The notes beneath the pieces were generated by a model. It saw only the letters and a program-made list of their open reading frames with translations. It was not told where the DNA came from and made no database searches. A program made the position numbers and the translations under genes. DNA of 6,949 nucleotides from Rickettsiaceae bacterium (GTDB lineage: Bacteria > Pseudomonadota > Alphaproteobacteria > Rickettsiales > Rickettsiaceae), in NCBI GenBank assembly GCA_021741285.1, contig JAIOYD010000081.1, positions 1-6,949 on the forward strand. The letters run 5' to 3'. Shown here piece by piece: positions 1 to 5,488 of this stretch. How positions within the stretch are numbered: position 1 is the first letter of the stretch; each line of letters opens with the position of its first letter.

Positions 1-135
1 CTAGCTTTGATAGCGAATGTTTCATTGAAGAGCCGTGTGCGGGAAAATCGCAAGCACGGTTCTGTGGGGGTTACCATAGCATTAAAAACTAATTGTAATT
101 TAAATATGGAGTAAATGTTATGGTTTCTACCCGAC
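1..135 (+). mobile_element. Group II intron, 3' end (domains V and VI, partial)
   Basis: This is the tail of a group II intron; its 5' part and any intron-encoded reverse transcriptase lie left of the window. Domain V is at 30-62. Domain VI follows after a UGU linker: G66-G68 pair with C130-C132, A129 is bulged, G69 and G70 pair with U128 and C127, and after a small internal loop ACCAUA (73-78) pairs with UAUGGU (119-124). The intron would end in CCCGAC at 135, which puts A129 at position -7 from the splice site, the expected place for the branch-point A. The 40-nt AU-rich terminal loop of domain VI (79-118) is longer than usual. No reading frame of the maturase is visible in the first 29 bases. 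The intron converges with petC. The boundary at 135 is inferred from the fold and the AC ending; splicing activity cannot be judged. Confidence 0.85.
30..62 (+). ncRNA. Group II intron domain V hairpin
   Basis: This is the 33-nt catalytic hairpin of the intron. The lower stem pairs GAGCCGUGU (30-38) with GCACGGUUC (54-62), including the catalytic AGC triad at 31-33 and its G-U pair (G32-U60). The two-nucleotide bulge is A52-A53. The upper stem pairs GCGG (39-42) with UCGC (48-51) and closes a GAAAA loop. All hallmark elements are present, which argues that the ribozyme core was recently functional. Confidence 0.88.
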
Positions 136-219
136 ACTTACGTGTGTTGTTGCTCGTCATCGCTTATTATAGGCTTCGTATCCTAGTGTCCGGCATCAAA
201 TTCATCTGAATTAGCTAAA
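136..219. repeat. Dispersed palindromic repeat, copy 1 (left end cut off by the intron)
   Basis: This stretch matches the element at 5256-5361. A block at 192-213 is identical over 22 nt to 5334-5355, and the terminal 19 nt (201-219) match 5343-5361 at 17 positions. The central GCTTAT-ATAGGC hairpin is kept but lacks about four loop bases. The left terminal inverted repeat seen in copy 2 is missing here; the group II intron ends at the matching place, so the left half probably lies beyond the intron. The repeat ends 5 bp before the petC stop codon, so it lies in the 3' region of the petABC transcript and could affect its end. Unlike copy 2, the reverse-strand frame is closed by a stop. Confidence 0.75.
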
Positions 220-224
220 CTTGC

Positions 225-992
225 CTATTTAATATCTTTCCATACTCTCTTTTTAACTATGAAAAAAAATATAGTGAAGATAGAAAGAAAAATCATCACT
301 TTCAAACCCATTGATTTTCGATGCTCCATTTCTGGTTCTGCCGCCCATTGCAAGAAGATAGTGACATCACGCGCCATCTGGTCAACGCTAGCTGGAGTAC
401 CATCCATAAAAGTTACTTGACCTTCAGAGAGCGGGGCAGGCATTGCTATTTGTCCACCTTCAAAATAAGGGTTGTAATTCAAACCTGGCATCATTTTAAT
501 ATGTTCAGGAGGCTCTTGATAACCAGTTAGCAACGAATATAGATAGTTTGCTCCATCAGGTCTTGCCTTCACTATCAAAGATAAATCTACAGGAAGAGCT
601 CCATTGTTTGCCGCTCTTGCAGCCTCTGAGTTGGGATAAGGTAATGCAAATCGGTCAGATGGTGTAGCAGGGCGGTCAAACATTTCTCCTACATCGTTTG
701 GTCCGTCCTTAACATCTTTTTTGGCAGCTATTTCTTTTACCTCTGCGTCAGAAAAGCCTAAATCCTTAAGATTTCTGTAGTAAAGATGGTTTAGCCCGTG
801 ACAAGCAGAACAAACTTCCATATATACTTGAGCTCCTCTTTGAGCTGCTTGCCTATCAAATGTTCCAAAAGCCCCTTCAAATGGCCAAACTAGTTGTTTG
901 TGTTGTGTAACAGTAGAGGCAATGGCAGGTGGAGTTATAAAAACTACCAGCATACTAGCAAGAAGCGGCAATACGATTTTATACATTTTCAT
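225..992 (-). CDS. petC: Cytochrome c1, heme subunit of the bc1 complex
   Basis: This is the c-type heme subunit of complex III, which passes electrons from the Rieske centre to a soluble or membrane cytochrome c on the periplasmic side. The 255-aa protein starts with a Sec signal peptide (residues 1-26, cleavage likely after AIA or AIAS). The heme attachment site CSACH is at 61-65, and M184 in QIAMPAPL is the expected sixth heme ligand. A C-terminal anchor helix (about 229-246) is followed by a basic tail, as usual for the family. Length is normal. It is the last gene of petABC, 9 bp after the petB stop. No clear Shine-Dalgarno precedes the ATG, and M3 is an alternative start that would still leave a signal peptide. 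The last helix is encoded across a T8 tract. Heme attachment would need the Ccm system, of which ccmB lies nearby. Confidence 0.96.
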   Translation of the reverse strand: MKMYKIVLPLLASMLVVFITPPAIASTVTQHKQLVWPFEGAFGTFDRQAAQRGAQVYMEVCSACHGLNHLYYRNLKDLGFSDAEVKEIAAKKDVKDGPNDVGEMFDRPATPSDRFALPYPNSEAARAANNGALPVDLSLIVKARPDGANYLYSLLTGYQEPPEHIKMMPGLNYNPYFEGGQIAMPAPLSEGQVTFMDGTPASVDQMARDVTIFLQWAAEPEMEHRKSMGLKVMIFLSIFTIFFFIVKKRVWKDIK

Positions 993-1001
993 ATCTAATT
1001 A

Positions 1002-2237
1002 CTAAATTATATCATCTTTATGCATTTTTTCTTCTTCCACACTATGTGGTAGAGGCAAAGGTTTTTCAAATTTTGAGATAGTAGGTATGATAATTAAAAA
1101 GTGGAAAAAATAATATGTTGCAGCAATTCTACTGATTGTTAGATAAGGTTCTTCAGCTGGTTTACCTCCAACATATCCTAGAACAAGGCAGTCTATTACA
1201 AAAATCCAAAAAGCCCATTTATATAGTGGTCTGTAGTTAGCGCTACGAACTATTGACCGGTCAAGCCAAGGCAAGACAAATAAAATCAGAATACTGCCAA
1301 ACATCAACAAAACTCCACCAAGTTTCGAAGGGACAGCCCTTAATATTGCGTAAAATGGTAAGAAGTACCACTCTGGAACTATATGTGCTGGCGTTACCAA
1401 AGGGTTTGCGGGTATATAATTATCTGGATGACCAAGTAAATTAGGTTTATAAAAAATAAAATAGGCAAAAATCAGGAAGTAAATGCCAAAACCAAAGAAG
1501 TCTTTTACGGTGTAATAAGGGTGGAAAGGAATCATATCTTCTTTCTTTAGTTTTACCCCGGTAGGATTATTTGATCCATGGGTATGCAGAGACCAAATAT
1601 GTAGTACTACCAGTCCAACTATAACAAATGGAAGTAGATAATGTAGGGAGAAAAATCTATTAAGTGTAGGGTTATCTACTGAAAAACCTCCCCAAAGCCA
1701 AGTGACTATACTTTCTCCAACTATCGGGATAGCAGAAAAAAGATTTGTAATAACCGTGGCGCCCCAATAACTCATTTGACCCCAAGGAAGTACGTACCCC
1801 ATGAAGGCTGTCGCCATCATAGTTAAAAATATAATTAGACCTATTATCCATAAAAGTTCCCTAGGCTCTTTATACGATCCGTAAAATATACCTCTAAAAA
1901 TATGCAAATACACTGCAACAAAAAACATTGAGGCTCCTACGGCATGCATATAGCGTAATAACCAACCATAATTTACGTTGCGCATGATTTTCTCAACGCT
2001 ATCAAACGCATGGTCAACATGAGGTGTGTAATGCATTGCGAGTACTATTCCAGTAATTATCTGGATCATTAGGGCTATCCCAGCAATTGAACCTAGACTC
2101 CAAAGATAACTTAGATTTTTAGGAGTTTTATATACTGCAAAATGAGACATCCAAGAAAAAATGGGTAGTCTGTAATCAATCCATGCAATAATACCAGTTG
2201 ATTTAGTAGACTGGTTATTTGTTTTGTTATTATTCAT
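1002..2237 (-). CDS. petB: Cytochrome b of the bc1 complex
   Basis: This is the eight-helix membrane subunit of complex III, carrying the low- and high-potential b hemes and both quinone sites. At 411 aa it has the alphaproteobacterial full length, not the split b6/subunit IV form. The heme-ligand histidine pairs are spaced 14 residues apart: H98/H112 in helix B and H199/H213 in helix D. The Qo-site motif PEWY is at 288-291, and the cd1 region [19 protein letters not shown] is at 147-165. The N-terminal 18 residues are Asn-, Ser- and Thr-rich and poorly conserved. The ATG lies only 2 bp after the petA stop (TGA-TT-ATG), so translation is probably coupled. The sequence closely resembles rickettsial cytochrome b from memory. 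I see no missing key residue or frameshift. Confidence 0.97.
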   Translation of the reverse strand: MNNNKTNNQSTKSTGIIAWIDYRLPIFSWMSHFAVYKTPKNLSYLWSLGSIAGIALMIQIITGIVLAMHYTPHVDHAFDSVEKIMRNVNYGWLLRYMHAVGASMFFVAVYLHIFRGIFYGSYKEPRELLWIIGLIIFLTMMATAFMGYVLPWGQMSYWGATVITNLFSAIPIVGESIVTWLWGGFSVDNPTLNRFFSLHYLLPFVIVGLVVLHIWSLHTHGSNNPTGVKLKKEDMIPFHPYYTVKDFFGFGIYFLIFAYFIFYKPNLLGHPDNYIPANPLVTPAHIVPEWYFLPFYAILRAVPSKLGGVLLMFGSILILFVLPWLDRSIVRSANYRPLYKWAFWIFVIDCLVLGYVGGKPAEEPYLTISRIAATYYFFHFLIIIPTISKFEKPLPLPHSVEEEKMHKDDII

Positions 2238-2239
2238 AA

Positions 2240-2776
2240 TCAGCCAATTTTTATTTTAGTATCTGATAAAAACTCATAAGGAGGTACCGCTAGATTTAGA
2301 GGGGCTGGACCTTTTCTGACCCTACCAGACTTATCATAATGTGACCCATGACAAGGACAGAACCAGCCTTCATAATCTCCTTTATTAGCAAGAGGGACGC
2401 AACCCAGATGTGTACATATACCAATAGTAACTAACCATTTTGTATGGCCTTCCTTCACTCGCGCTGAATCAAGCTGAGGGTCAACTAAATCTTTTAAAGG
2501 AGTATTTACAACCTCTTGTATCTCTGCGTCGGTTCTATTAGTTATAAAAACTGGTTTTCCTCGCCATTTAACAGTCATAGTTTGGCCCGGCTCTACTTTA
2601 GAAATGTCAACTTCTATAGAGGACATAGCTAAGACATCTGCTGATGGATTTAATGAGTCTACAAGTGGCCAAGCCGCGCAAGCAGCGCCAACTGCGGTCA
2701 TACTGGTTGCGGCCAGAGTCATAAAATCCCTTCTAGTGGTCTTACCGGGATCGTCAGGCAAAATATCTTCAGACAT
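2240..2776 (-). CDS. petA: Rieske iron-sulfur subunit of the bc1 complex
   Basis: This is the [2Fe-2S] protein that takes the first electron from quinol at the Qo site and swings to cytochrome c1. The 178-aa protein has a twin-arginine motif (RRDF, 15-18) before a hydrophobic segment (about 20-40) that stays as the membrane anchor, typical for bacterial Rieske proteins exported by Tat. Cluster box 1 is CTHLGC (121-126) and box 2 is CPCHGSHY (140-147). Ligands are C121, H123, C140 and H143, and C126-C142 forms the stabilising disulfide. The GPAP turn (156-159) closes the cluster fold. It is the first gene of petABC, with a promoter just upstream. The Shine-Dalgarno is weak (AAG in TAAGATAAC). 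All catalytic features are intact. Confidence 0.97.
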   Translation of the reverse strand: MSEDILPDDPGKTTRRDFMTLAATSMTAVGAACAAWPLVDSLNPSADVLAMSSIEVDISKVEPGQTMTVKWRGKPVFITNRTDAEIQEVVNTPLKDLVDPQLDSARVKEGHTKWLVTIGICTHLGCVPLANKGDYEGWFCPCHGSHYDKSGRVRKGPAPLNLAVPPYEFLSDTKIKIG

Positions 2777-2809
2777 AAGTTATCTTAAATTTAAGTTAGA
2801 TTGGTAGGT

Positions 2810-2839
2810 ATTATAACTTGAGATATCTCGTATTGGCAA
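2810..2839 (-). promoter_or_regulatory. Sigma70-like promoter of petABC
   Basis: Read on the - strand, TTGCCA (2839-2834) and TATAAT (2815-2810) are separated by 18 bp. The -10 box is a perfect consensus and the -35 box matches 4 of 6. Transcription would start near 2803, giving a leader of about 25-30 nt before the petA ATG at 2776. The spacer contains a perfect 10-bp palindrome, GAGATATCTC (2820-2829). The short leader contains another, CTTAAATTTAAG (2784-2795), just upstream of the start codon. Either could be an operator, but AT-rich palindromes also arise by chance. Confidence 0.65.
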
Positions 2840-2913
2840 TAATTTAGCTTAGTTTACACAGAAAATATCATTATCAGTATAAAAAAATACGTTACTTAGA
2901 AAACTGTCTTGGA

Positions 2914-3294
2914 TTATTTGTCTGCATAAGGATCTTTAGTTTGATCATATTTCTCAAAATCCAGCAAGTTCTTTACGGTTTTTTCGAGGTGAATTTCATC
3001 CGGAGTAGCTTCATATCTAGGGGGGGTTTGTAAACAATCCCAAAAATCTTCAAGCCTTGTAATTTTTGGAATACAATATCTAGCAACGGATTTTGTATCG
3101 CTTAGAGCAGTAGACACAACTTTTTCTGCTGCTTGAAGCACTCCTGCTTCTGTTAGGCCTTGAAGTACCCAATAAACAACAATAACAGCCGATACCATGA
3201 CCATAATGTACCATTTGCTGATAATGCCATAAACGAAAAGTAACATTGGACTTTTGAGCAAAAACTTGAGCTTGCTAAGAAATATATCTAACAT
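2914..3294 (-). CDS. Small membrane protein of unknown function
   Basis: I do not recognise a function. The 126-aa product has a short basic N-terminus, one long hydrophobic stretch (about 17-46, one helix or a tight hairpin), a short helical region (47-72), and a polar, charged C-terminal part with two cysteines (C74, C87) in the segment VARYCIPKITRLEDFWDCLQ (70-89). It ends in a Lys- and Asp-rich tail. The gene is complete, between the ccmB stop (107 bp upstream) and the petA promoter region, in the same direction as both. It may be one of the Rickettsiales-restricted membrane families (Pfam DUF2670 comes to mind, unverified). A TATAAT-like box on the - strand (3321-3316) is a possible -10, without a good -35. 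No Shine-Dalgarno is evident. A C7 tract lies in codons 90-92. That it is a real gene rests on its protein-like composition and spacing. Confidence 0.75.
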   Translation of the reverse strand: MLDIFLSKLKFLLKSPMLLFVYGIISKWYIMVMVSAVIVVYWVLQGLTEAGVLQAAEKVVSTALSDTKSVARYCIPKITRLEDFWDCLQTPPRYEATPDEIHLEKTVKNLLDFEKYDQTKDPYADK

Positions 3295-3401
3295 GGATTT
3301 ATTGGCTATAGATTAATTATATAAACACCACCTTAAATTAATCTTAATCTATTGAGCGGATTGTCACAAACTTTTTACTTGTGAAGTAGAGCGTTTCTAA
3401 A

Positions 3402-4040
3402 TCATATGTTGTAAATATTATCAATAAGGTAACTGGATAAGTAAAGAACTGGTGGAATAATTACTAGATTCATACCAAGCATTATTAAAAGTAAATAGGT
3501 TTGTTGTAGGTTCTGGATAAGGATTCCAGAAAGAATTATATTAGGCAATATTAAGGGCATAATTAAAATAGCGAAGAAATTGGTATTAGAGCGGAAATAC
3601 CCTTGTATTGATGATATTAATATAATCAAAGCTGAAGCCAAGACTATAAGAAGTAAAGATGTTAATAATAAAAAAACGAGTTGATCTAGTTGTAGGCTAA
3701 AGAAAACACCTAATAAGGGGGTAAGTAGAGTGAAACAAAAGAATGTAACGCTGCTCATTATCAGAAACTTAGATAAAGCTATTTTTTGAGCTGAGGAGAT
3801 AGTTAGCAGATGTTCGAGACTACCATCTTCAATATCAGGTTTAATTAAATTATTAGCTAAACCCAAAAAAGATAACGGTATACAAATTAGAGAGAATATT
3901 ACCCCAAATTTTTGAACATCATCGTGAGAGTTAATCAGAGCGATGCTAAATATACAGAAGCCAAAAAATAGAATAGAGTACTTCGTTAGGTTATACACTT
4001 TATTCTGAACAAGAAGTTCCTGAGACAATAATGTTTTCAT
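3402..4040 (-). CDS. ccmB: Heme exporter protein CcmB (cytochrome c maturation)
   Basis: This is the membrane subunit of the CcmABCD ABC module that, in cytochrome c maturation system I, drives release of heme-loaded CcmE on the periplasmic side. The 212-aa protein has about six hydrophobic segments (roughly 22-37, 45-64, 92-115, 120-145, 155-176, 182-206). The family signature EDGSLEHLL (71-79) follows helix 2, and the conserved segment FFAILIMPLILPNIILSGI lies at 155-173. Length is close to the usual 215-225 aa. The N-terminal LLSQELLVQNK aligns with the family start, supporting this ATG. It stands alone, without ccmA or ccmC beside it, as is common for the scattered ccm genes of Rickettsiales. 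Its own ATG has no Shine-Dalgarno; one nucleotide upstream ends a 12-codon ORF that has a strong one. Confidence 0.9.
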   Translation of the reverse strand: MKTLLSQELLVQNKVYNLTKYSILFFGFCIFSIALINSHDDVQKFGVIFSLICIPLSFLGLANNLIKPDIEDGSLEHLLTISSAQKIALSKFLIMSSVTFFCFTLLTPLLGVFFSLQLDQLVFLLLTSLLLIVLASALIILISSIQGYFRSNTNFFAILIMPLILPNIILSGILIQNLQQTYLLLIMLGMNLVIIPPVLYLSSYLIDNIYNI

Positions 4041-4041
4041 T

Positions 4042-4080
4042 TTAAACGGCCCGTGTTGGATAAGAGTAATTAAACTTCAT
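4042..4080 (-). CDS. Putative 12-codon leader ORF of ccmB
   Basis: Read on the - strand, an ATG at 4080 opens a frame MKFNYSYPTRAV that stops with TAA at 4042-4044, one base before the ccmB ATG. A near-perfect Shine-Dalgarno, AGGAAGG (4094-4088), sits 7 nt upstream, the best ribosome-binding site in the window. ccmB, which lacks its own site, could be translated by ribosomes that reinitiate after the leader stop. The leader is not an N-terminal extension of ccmB: it is in another frame, and the ccmB frame upstream meets a TGA. It ends over a GC-rich near-palindrome (ACGGGCCGT). A frame this short can arise by chance, so the evidence is the site, the spacing and the 1-nt junction together. No regulatory amino-acid run is seen. 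Confidence 0.5.
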   Translation of the reverse strand: MKFNYSYPTRAV

Positions 4081-4087
4081 AGTAAAA

Positions 4088-4094
4088 CCTTCCT
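4088..4094 (-). promoter_or_regulatory. Strong Shine-Dalgarno of the ccmB leader ORF
   Basis: AGGAAGG on the - strand lies 7 nt before the ATG at 4080. It stands out because most starts in this window lack a recognisable site. It is 47 nt from the ccmB ATG, too far to serve that start directly. Confidence 0.6.
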
Positions 4095-4137
4095 AGTGAC
4101 TTATATATTATTGCTATGCTGATTTTAGGAATAATAT

Positions 4138-4464
4138 TTATTTAATATTCTTCAACGAAATATTATATGATTGATCTACCCAGTTTTTTAACTGAGTTTC
4201 ATCTTCCATAACTAATAAAGGAACTTTCCAGTACGACATCTTGGATACTCTGCCTTGGGTTTTAAAGGTGAAAGCTTCTGACTGGTGTTTTTTATATAGT
4301 TCTATATTGGACTGATCGACTTTGAAATATAGTTCGTCATGAGCAATAATTCCAAAAATAACCCCATTTTTGTATATACCATAACCTCCAAACATCGCTC
4401 GAGAAGTAATTGAATCACACGAGGATAGTAAATCTAATATATATTCTAGGTAATCCCTGCTCAT
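4138..4464 (-). CDS. TfoX N-terminal-domain protein
   Basis: This 108-aa protein is a stand-alone TfoX_N domain. Landmarks are RAMFGGYGIY (22-31), the strand motif LYFKVD (45-50) and MSYWKVP (76-82), all typical of the family. In gammaproteobacteria TfoX/Sxy proteins promote competence gene expression with CRP, but they also carry a C-terminal domain that is absent here. Single-domain TfoX_N proteins are widespread and their function is not established, so a competence role should not be assumed. The start codon overlaps the stop of the upstream PAP2-like gene (ATGA, 4464-4461), so the two are probably translationally coupled. The protein is soluble, without signal or membrane segment. Confidence 0.88.
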   Translation of the reverse strand: MSRDYLEYILDLLSSCDSITSRAMFGGYGIYKNGVIFGIIAHDELYFKVDQSNIELYKKHQSEAFTFKTQGRVSKMSYWKVPLLVMEDETQLKNWVDQSYNISLKNIK

Positions 4465-5234
4465 ATTTGCTCATGACCCTGCTTACTTTTTAATATATTG
4501 GCTGTTAACGGTATTGATATTCCAATTATTAGCCACTGTATGTCATATTCAAGGTTAGTATAATGCTTAATTTGTAATACTAGAAAATAAATTCCTATTA
4601 TACTCACCGACCCAATCATTGATCTAATAAAAGATAGATTTACTTCAATTGAGTCAGAAAAAATTGTCCATGATAATGTAAATCCAGTAAGAACCATAAA
4701 TGCCATTGAAGTATGTTTTAGTACAGAATCCGTGCTCAACAAGAGTCCAATAGACAGACTAATCAATATATATCCTAGTAGAAACGGCTTATTCATAAAT
4801 AATTTGATTTGTAGAACTATCGCCCATAGGAATAAAGTTAAGATGCCAAATAAAATTGCTCCTAAAACATCATATAGATTGTGATATTTTTGTTGTATTA
4901 GTGCGAAACCTATACCAAGTAGTATTATTGAAACTACTGATCGAATTAGAGTGTTTTTATGGGCAATAAATAACCAACCATAAAATACTATTGCAGTTTG
5001 CATATGACCGCTTGGAAAGGCATATCCGGTTTTATTTAGATGCTCCGCTAATGGAATTTGAAAAATAGGTTTTAGGAAGGCGTTAAAAATCATTGTAAAG
5101 AGCAGTAAAAATAGGGCATTACCATATGTTTTTTTATTTATAGCTAAAAACCCAATTATAATCAAAGGTACTAACACAAATTCCTGACCAAATATCAGGA
5201 AGAATTTCGCTATAATATCTAGGGGCTGCTGCAT
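4461..5234 (-). CDS. PAP2-like membrane protein with degenerate active site
   Basis: This 257-aa integral membrane protein belongs to the PAP2 (type 2 phosphatidic acid phosphatase) superfamily, whose members dephosphorylate lipid phosphates such as phosphatidate, phosphatidylglycerol phosphate or undecaprenyl diphosphate. Motif 1 (KxxxxxxRP) is K55-PIFQIP-L62-A63, so Arg and Pro are replaced. Motif 2 PSGH is intact at 74-77. Motif 3 (SRxxxxxHxxxD) keeps the nucleophile H118 and D122 but has A111-L112 in place of Ser-Arg. Both phosphate-binding arginines are thus missing while the catalytic histidines remain. After the PAP2 core (about 1-140) comes an extra region with about four hydrophobic segments (150-250). 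It overlaps the TfoX-domain gene by 4 bp. A repeat element ends 21 bp upstream, so its promoter must lie in or beyond that repeat. It may be inactive, or act on another substrate. Confidence 0.82.
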   Translation of the reverse strand: MQQPLDIIAKFFLIFGQEFVLVPLIIIGFLAINKKTYGNALFLLLFTMIFNAFLKPIFQIPLAEHLNKTGYAFPSGHMQTAIVFYGWLFIAHKNTLIRSVVSIILLGIGFALIQQKYHNLYDVLGAILFGILTLFLWAIVLQIKLFMNKPFLLGYILISLSIGLLLSTDSVLKHTSMAFMVLTGFTLSWTIFSDSIEVNLSFIRSMIGSVSIIGIYFLVLQIKHYTNLEYDIQWLIIGISIPLTANILKSKQGHEQI

Positions 5235-5255
5235 ACTTCATACATAGGTTAATAA

Positions 5256-5361
5256 TATAGTTAATTGATATGAACTTGCTACGTTATTCCTCGTTACTCG
5301 CCTATTATCTATAGGCTTTGTATTCTCGCGCCAGGCATCAAATTCATCTGAATTAACTATA
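5256..5361. repeat. 106-bp palindromic repeat element, copy 2 (MITE- or RPE-like)
   Basis: The element has terminal inverted repeats. TATAGTTAATTGATATGAA (5256-5274) matches the reverse complement of TTCATCTGAATTAACTATA (5343-5361) at 17 of 19 positions; extended to 25 nt the arms match at about 21. The centre holds a perfect hairpin, GCCTAT-TATCT-ATAGGC (5300-5316). A partial second copy at 136-219 shows that it is dispersed. On the - strand one frame is open across all 106 bp (35 codons, beginning IVNSDEFDAWRE), which recalls the translatable Rickettsia palindromic elements. TA dinucleotides at both ends would suit a TA-targeting transposase. It separates the divergent PAP2-like and antiporter genes and starts 21 bp before the PAP2-like ATG. 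Element identity and mobility are inference. Confidence 0.75.
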
Positions 5362-5426
5362 GCACACTGTACTTGCTAAGCGATAAGTTTTCAACTGGTT
5401 TTTAAAGTAGGTGTTAAAACAAAATC

Positions 5427-5455
5427 TTGCTAATATAGAATTTATTTATTAGTAT
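5427..5455 (+). promoter_or_regulatory. Possible sigma70 promoter of the antiporter gene
   Basis: TTGCTA (5427-5432) and TAGTAT (5450-5455) are separated by 17 bp and lie 33 bp before the ATG at 5489. Both boxes are partial matches in AT-rich DNA, so this is only a candidate. It lies outside the repeat at 5256-5361. The remaining intergenic sequence (5362-5426) shows nothing I can name. Confidence 0.4.
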
Positions 5456-5488
5456 CTTTGCACAGATTTAAAGGTTTTAGCAAGTTCT

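Noticed and set aside
1..29. C-terminus of a group II intron reverse transcriptase
   Set aside because: The stretch is too short and shows no recognisable maturase ending; it is more likely the domain IV/V junction.
321..530. Open frame on the + strand inside petC (and similar frames inside petB, petA and the antiporter)
   Set aside because: These lie opposite or out of frame with well-supported genes and encode no recognisable protein.
2876..2900. GTAT-T-rich-ATAC stretch after the small membrane protein as a rho-independent terminator
   Set aside because: Only four base pairs can form around the T run, with no GC-rich stem.
3364..3384. Inverted repeat TCACAA-N9-TTGTGA upstream of the small membrane protein, as terminator of ccmB or CRP-like site
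   Set aside because: No U tract follows on the - strand, and the half-sites face the wrong way for a CRP site (TGTGA-N6-TCACA). It could be a weak operator but nothing supports that.
4105..4137. Inverted repeat ATATTATT / AATAATAT (8-bp arms, 17-nt loop) after the TfoX-domain gene as a terminator
   Set aside because: The stem is purely A-T, the loop is long and there is no U tract after it, so it is not a credible terminator.
4138..4464. Reading the TfoX-domain gene as a competence regulator
   Set aside because: Only the N-terminal domain is present, and no competence genes are visible in the window.
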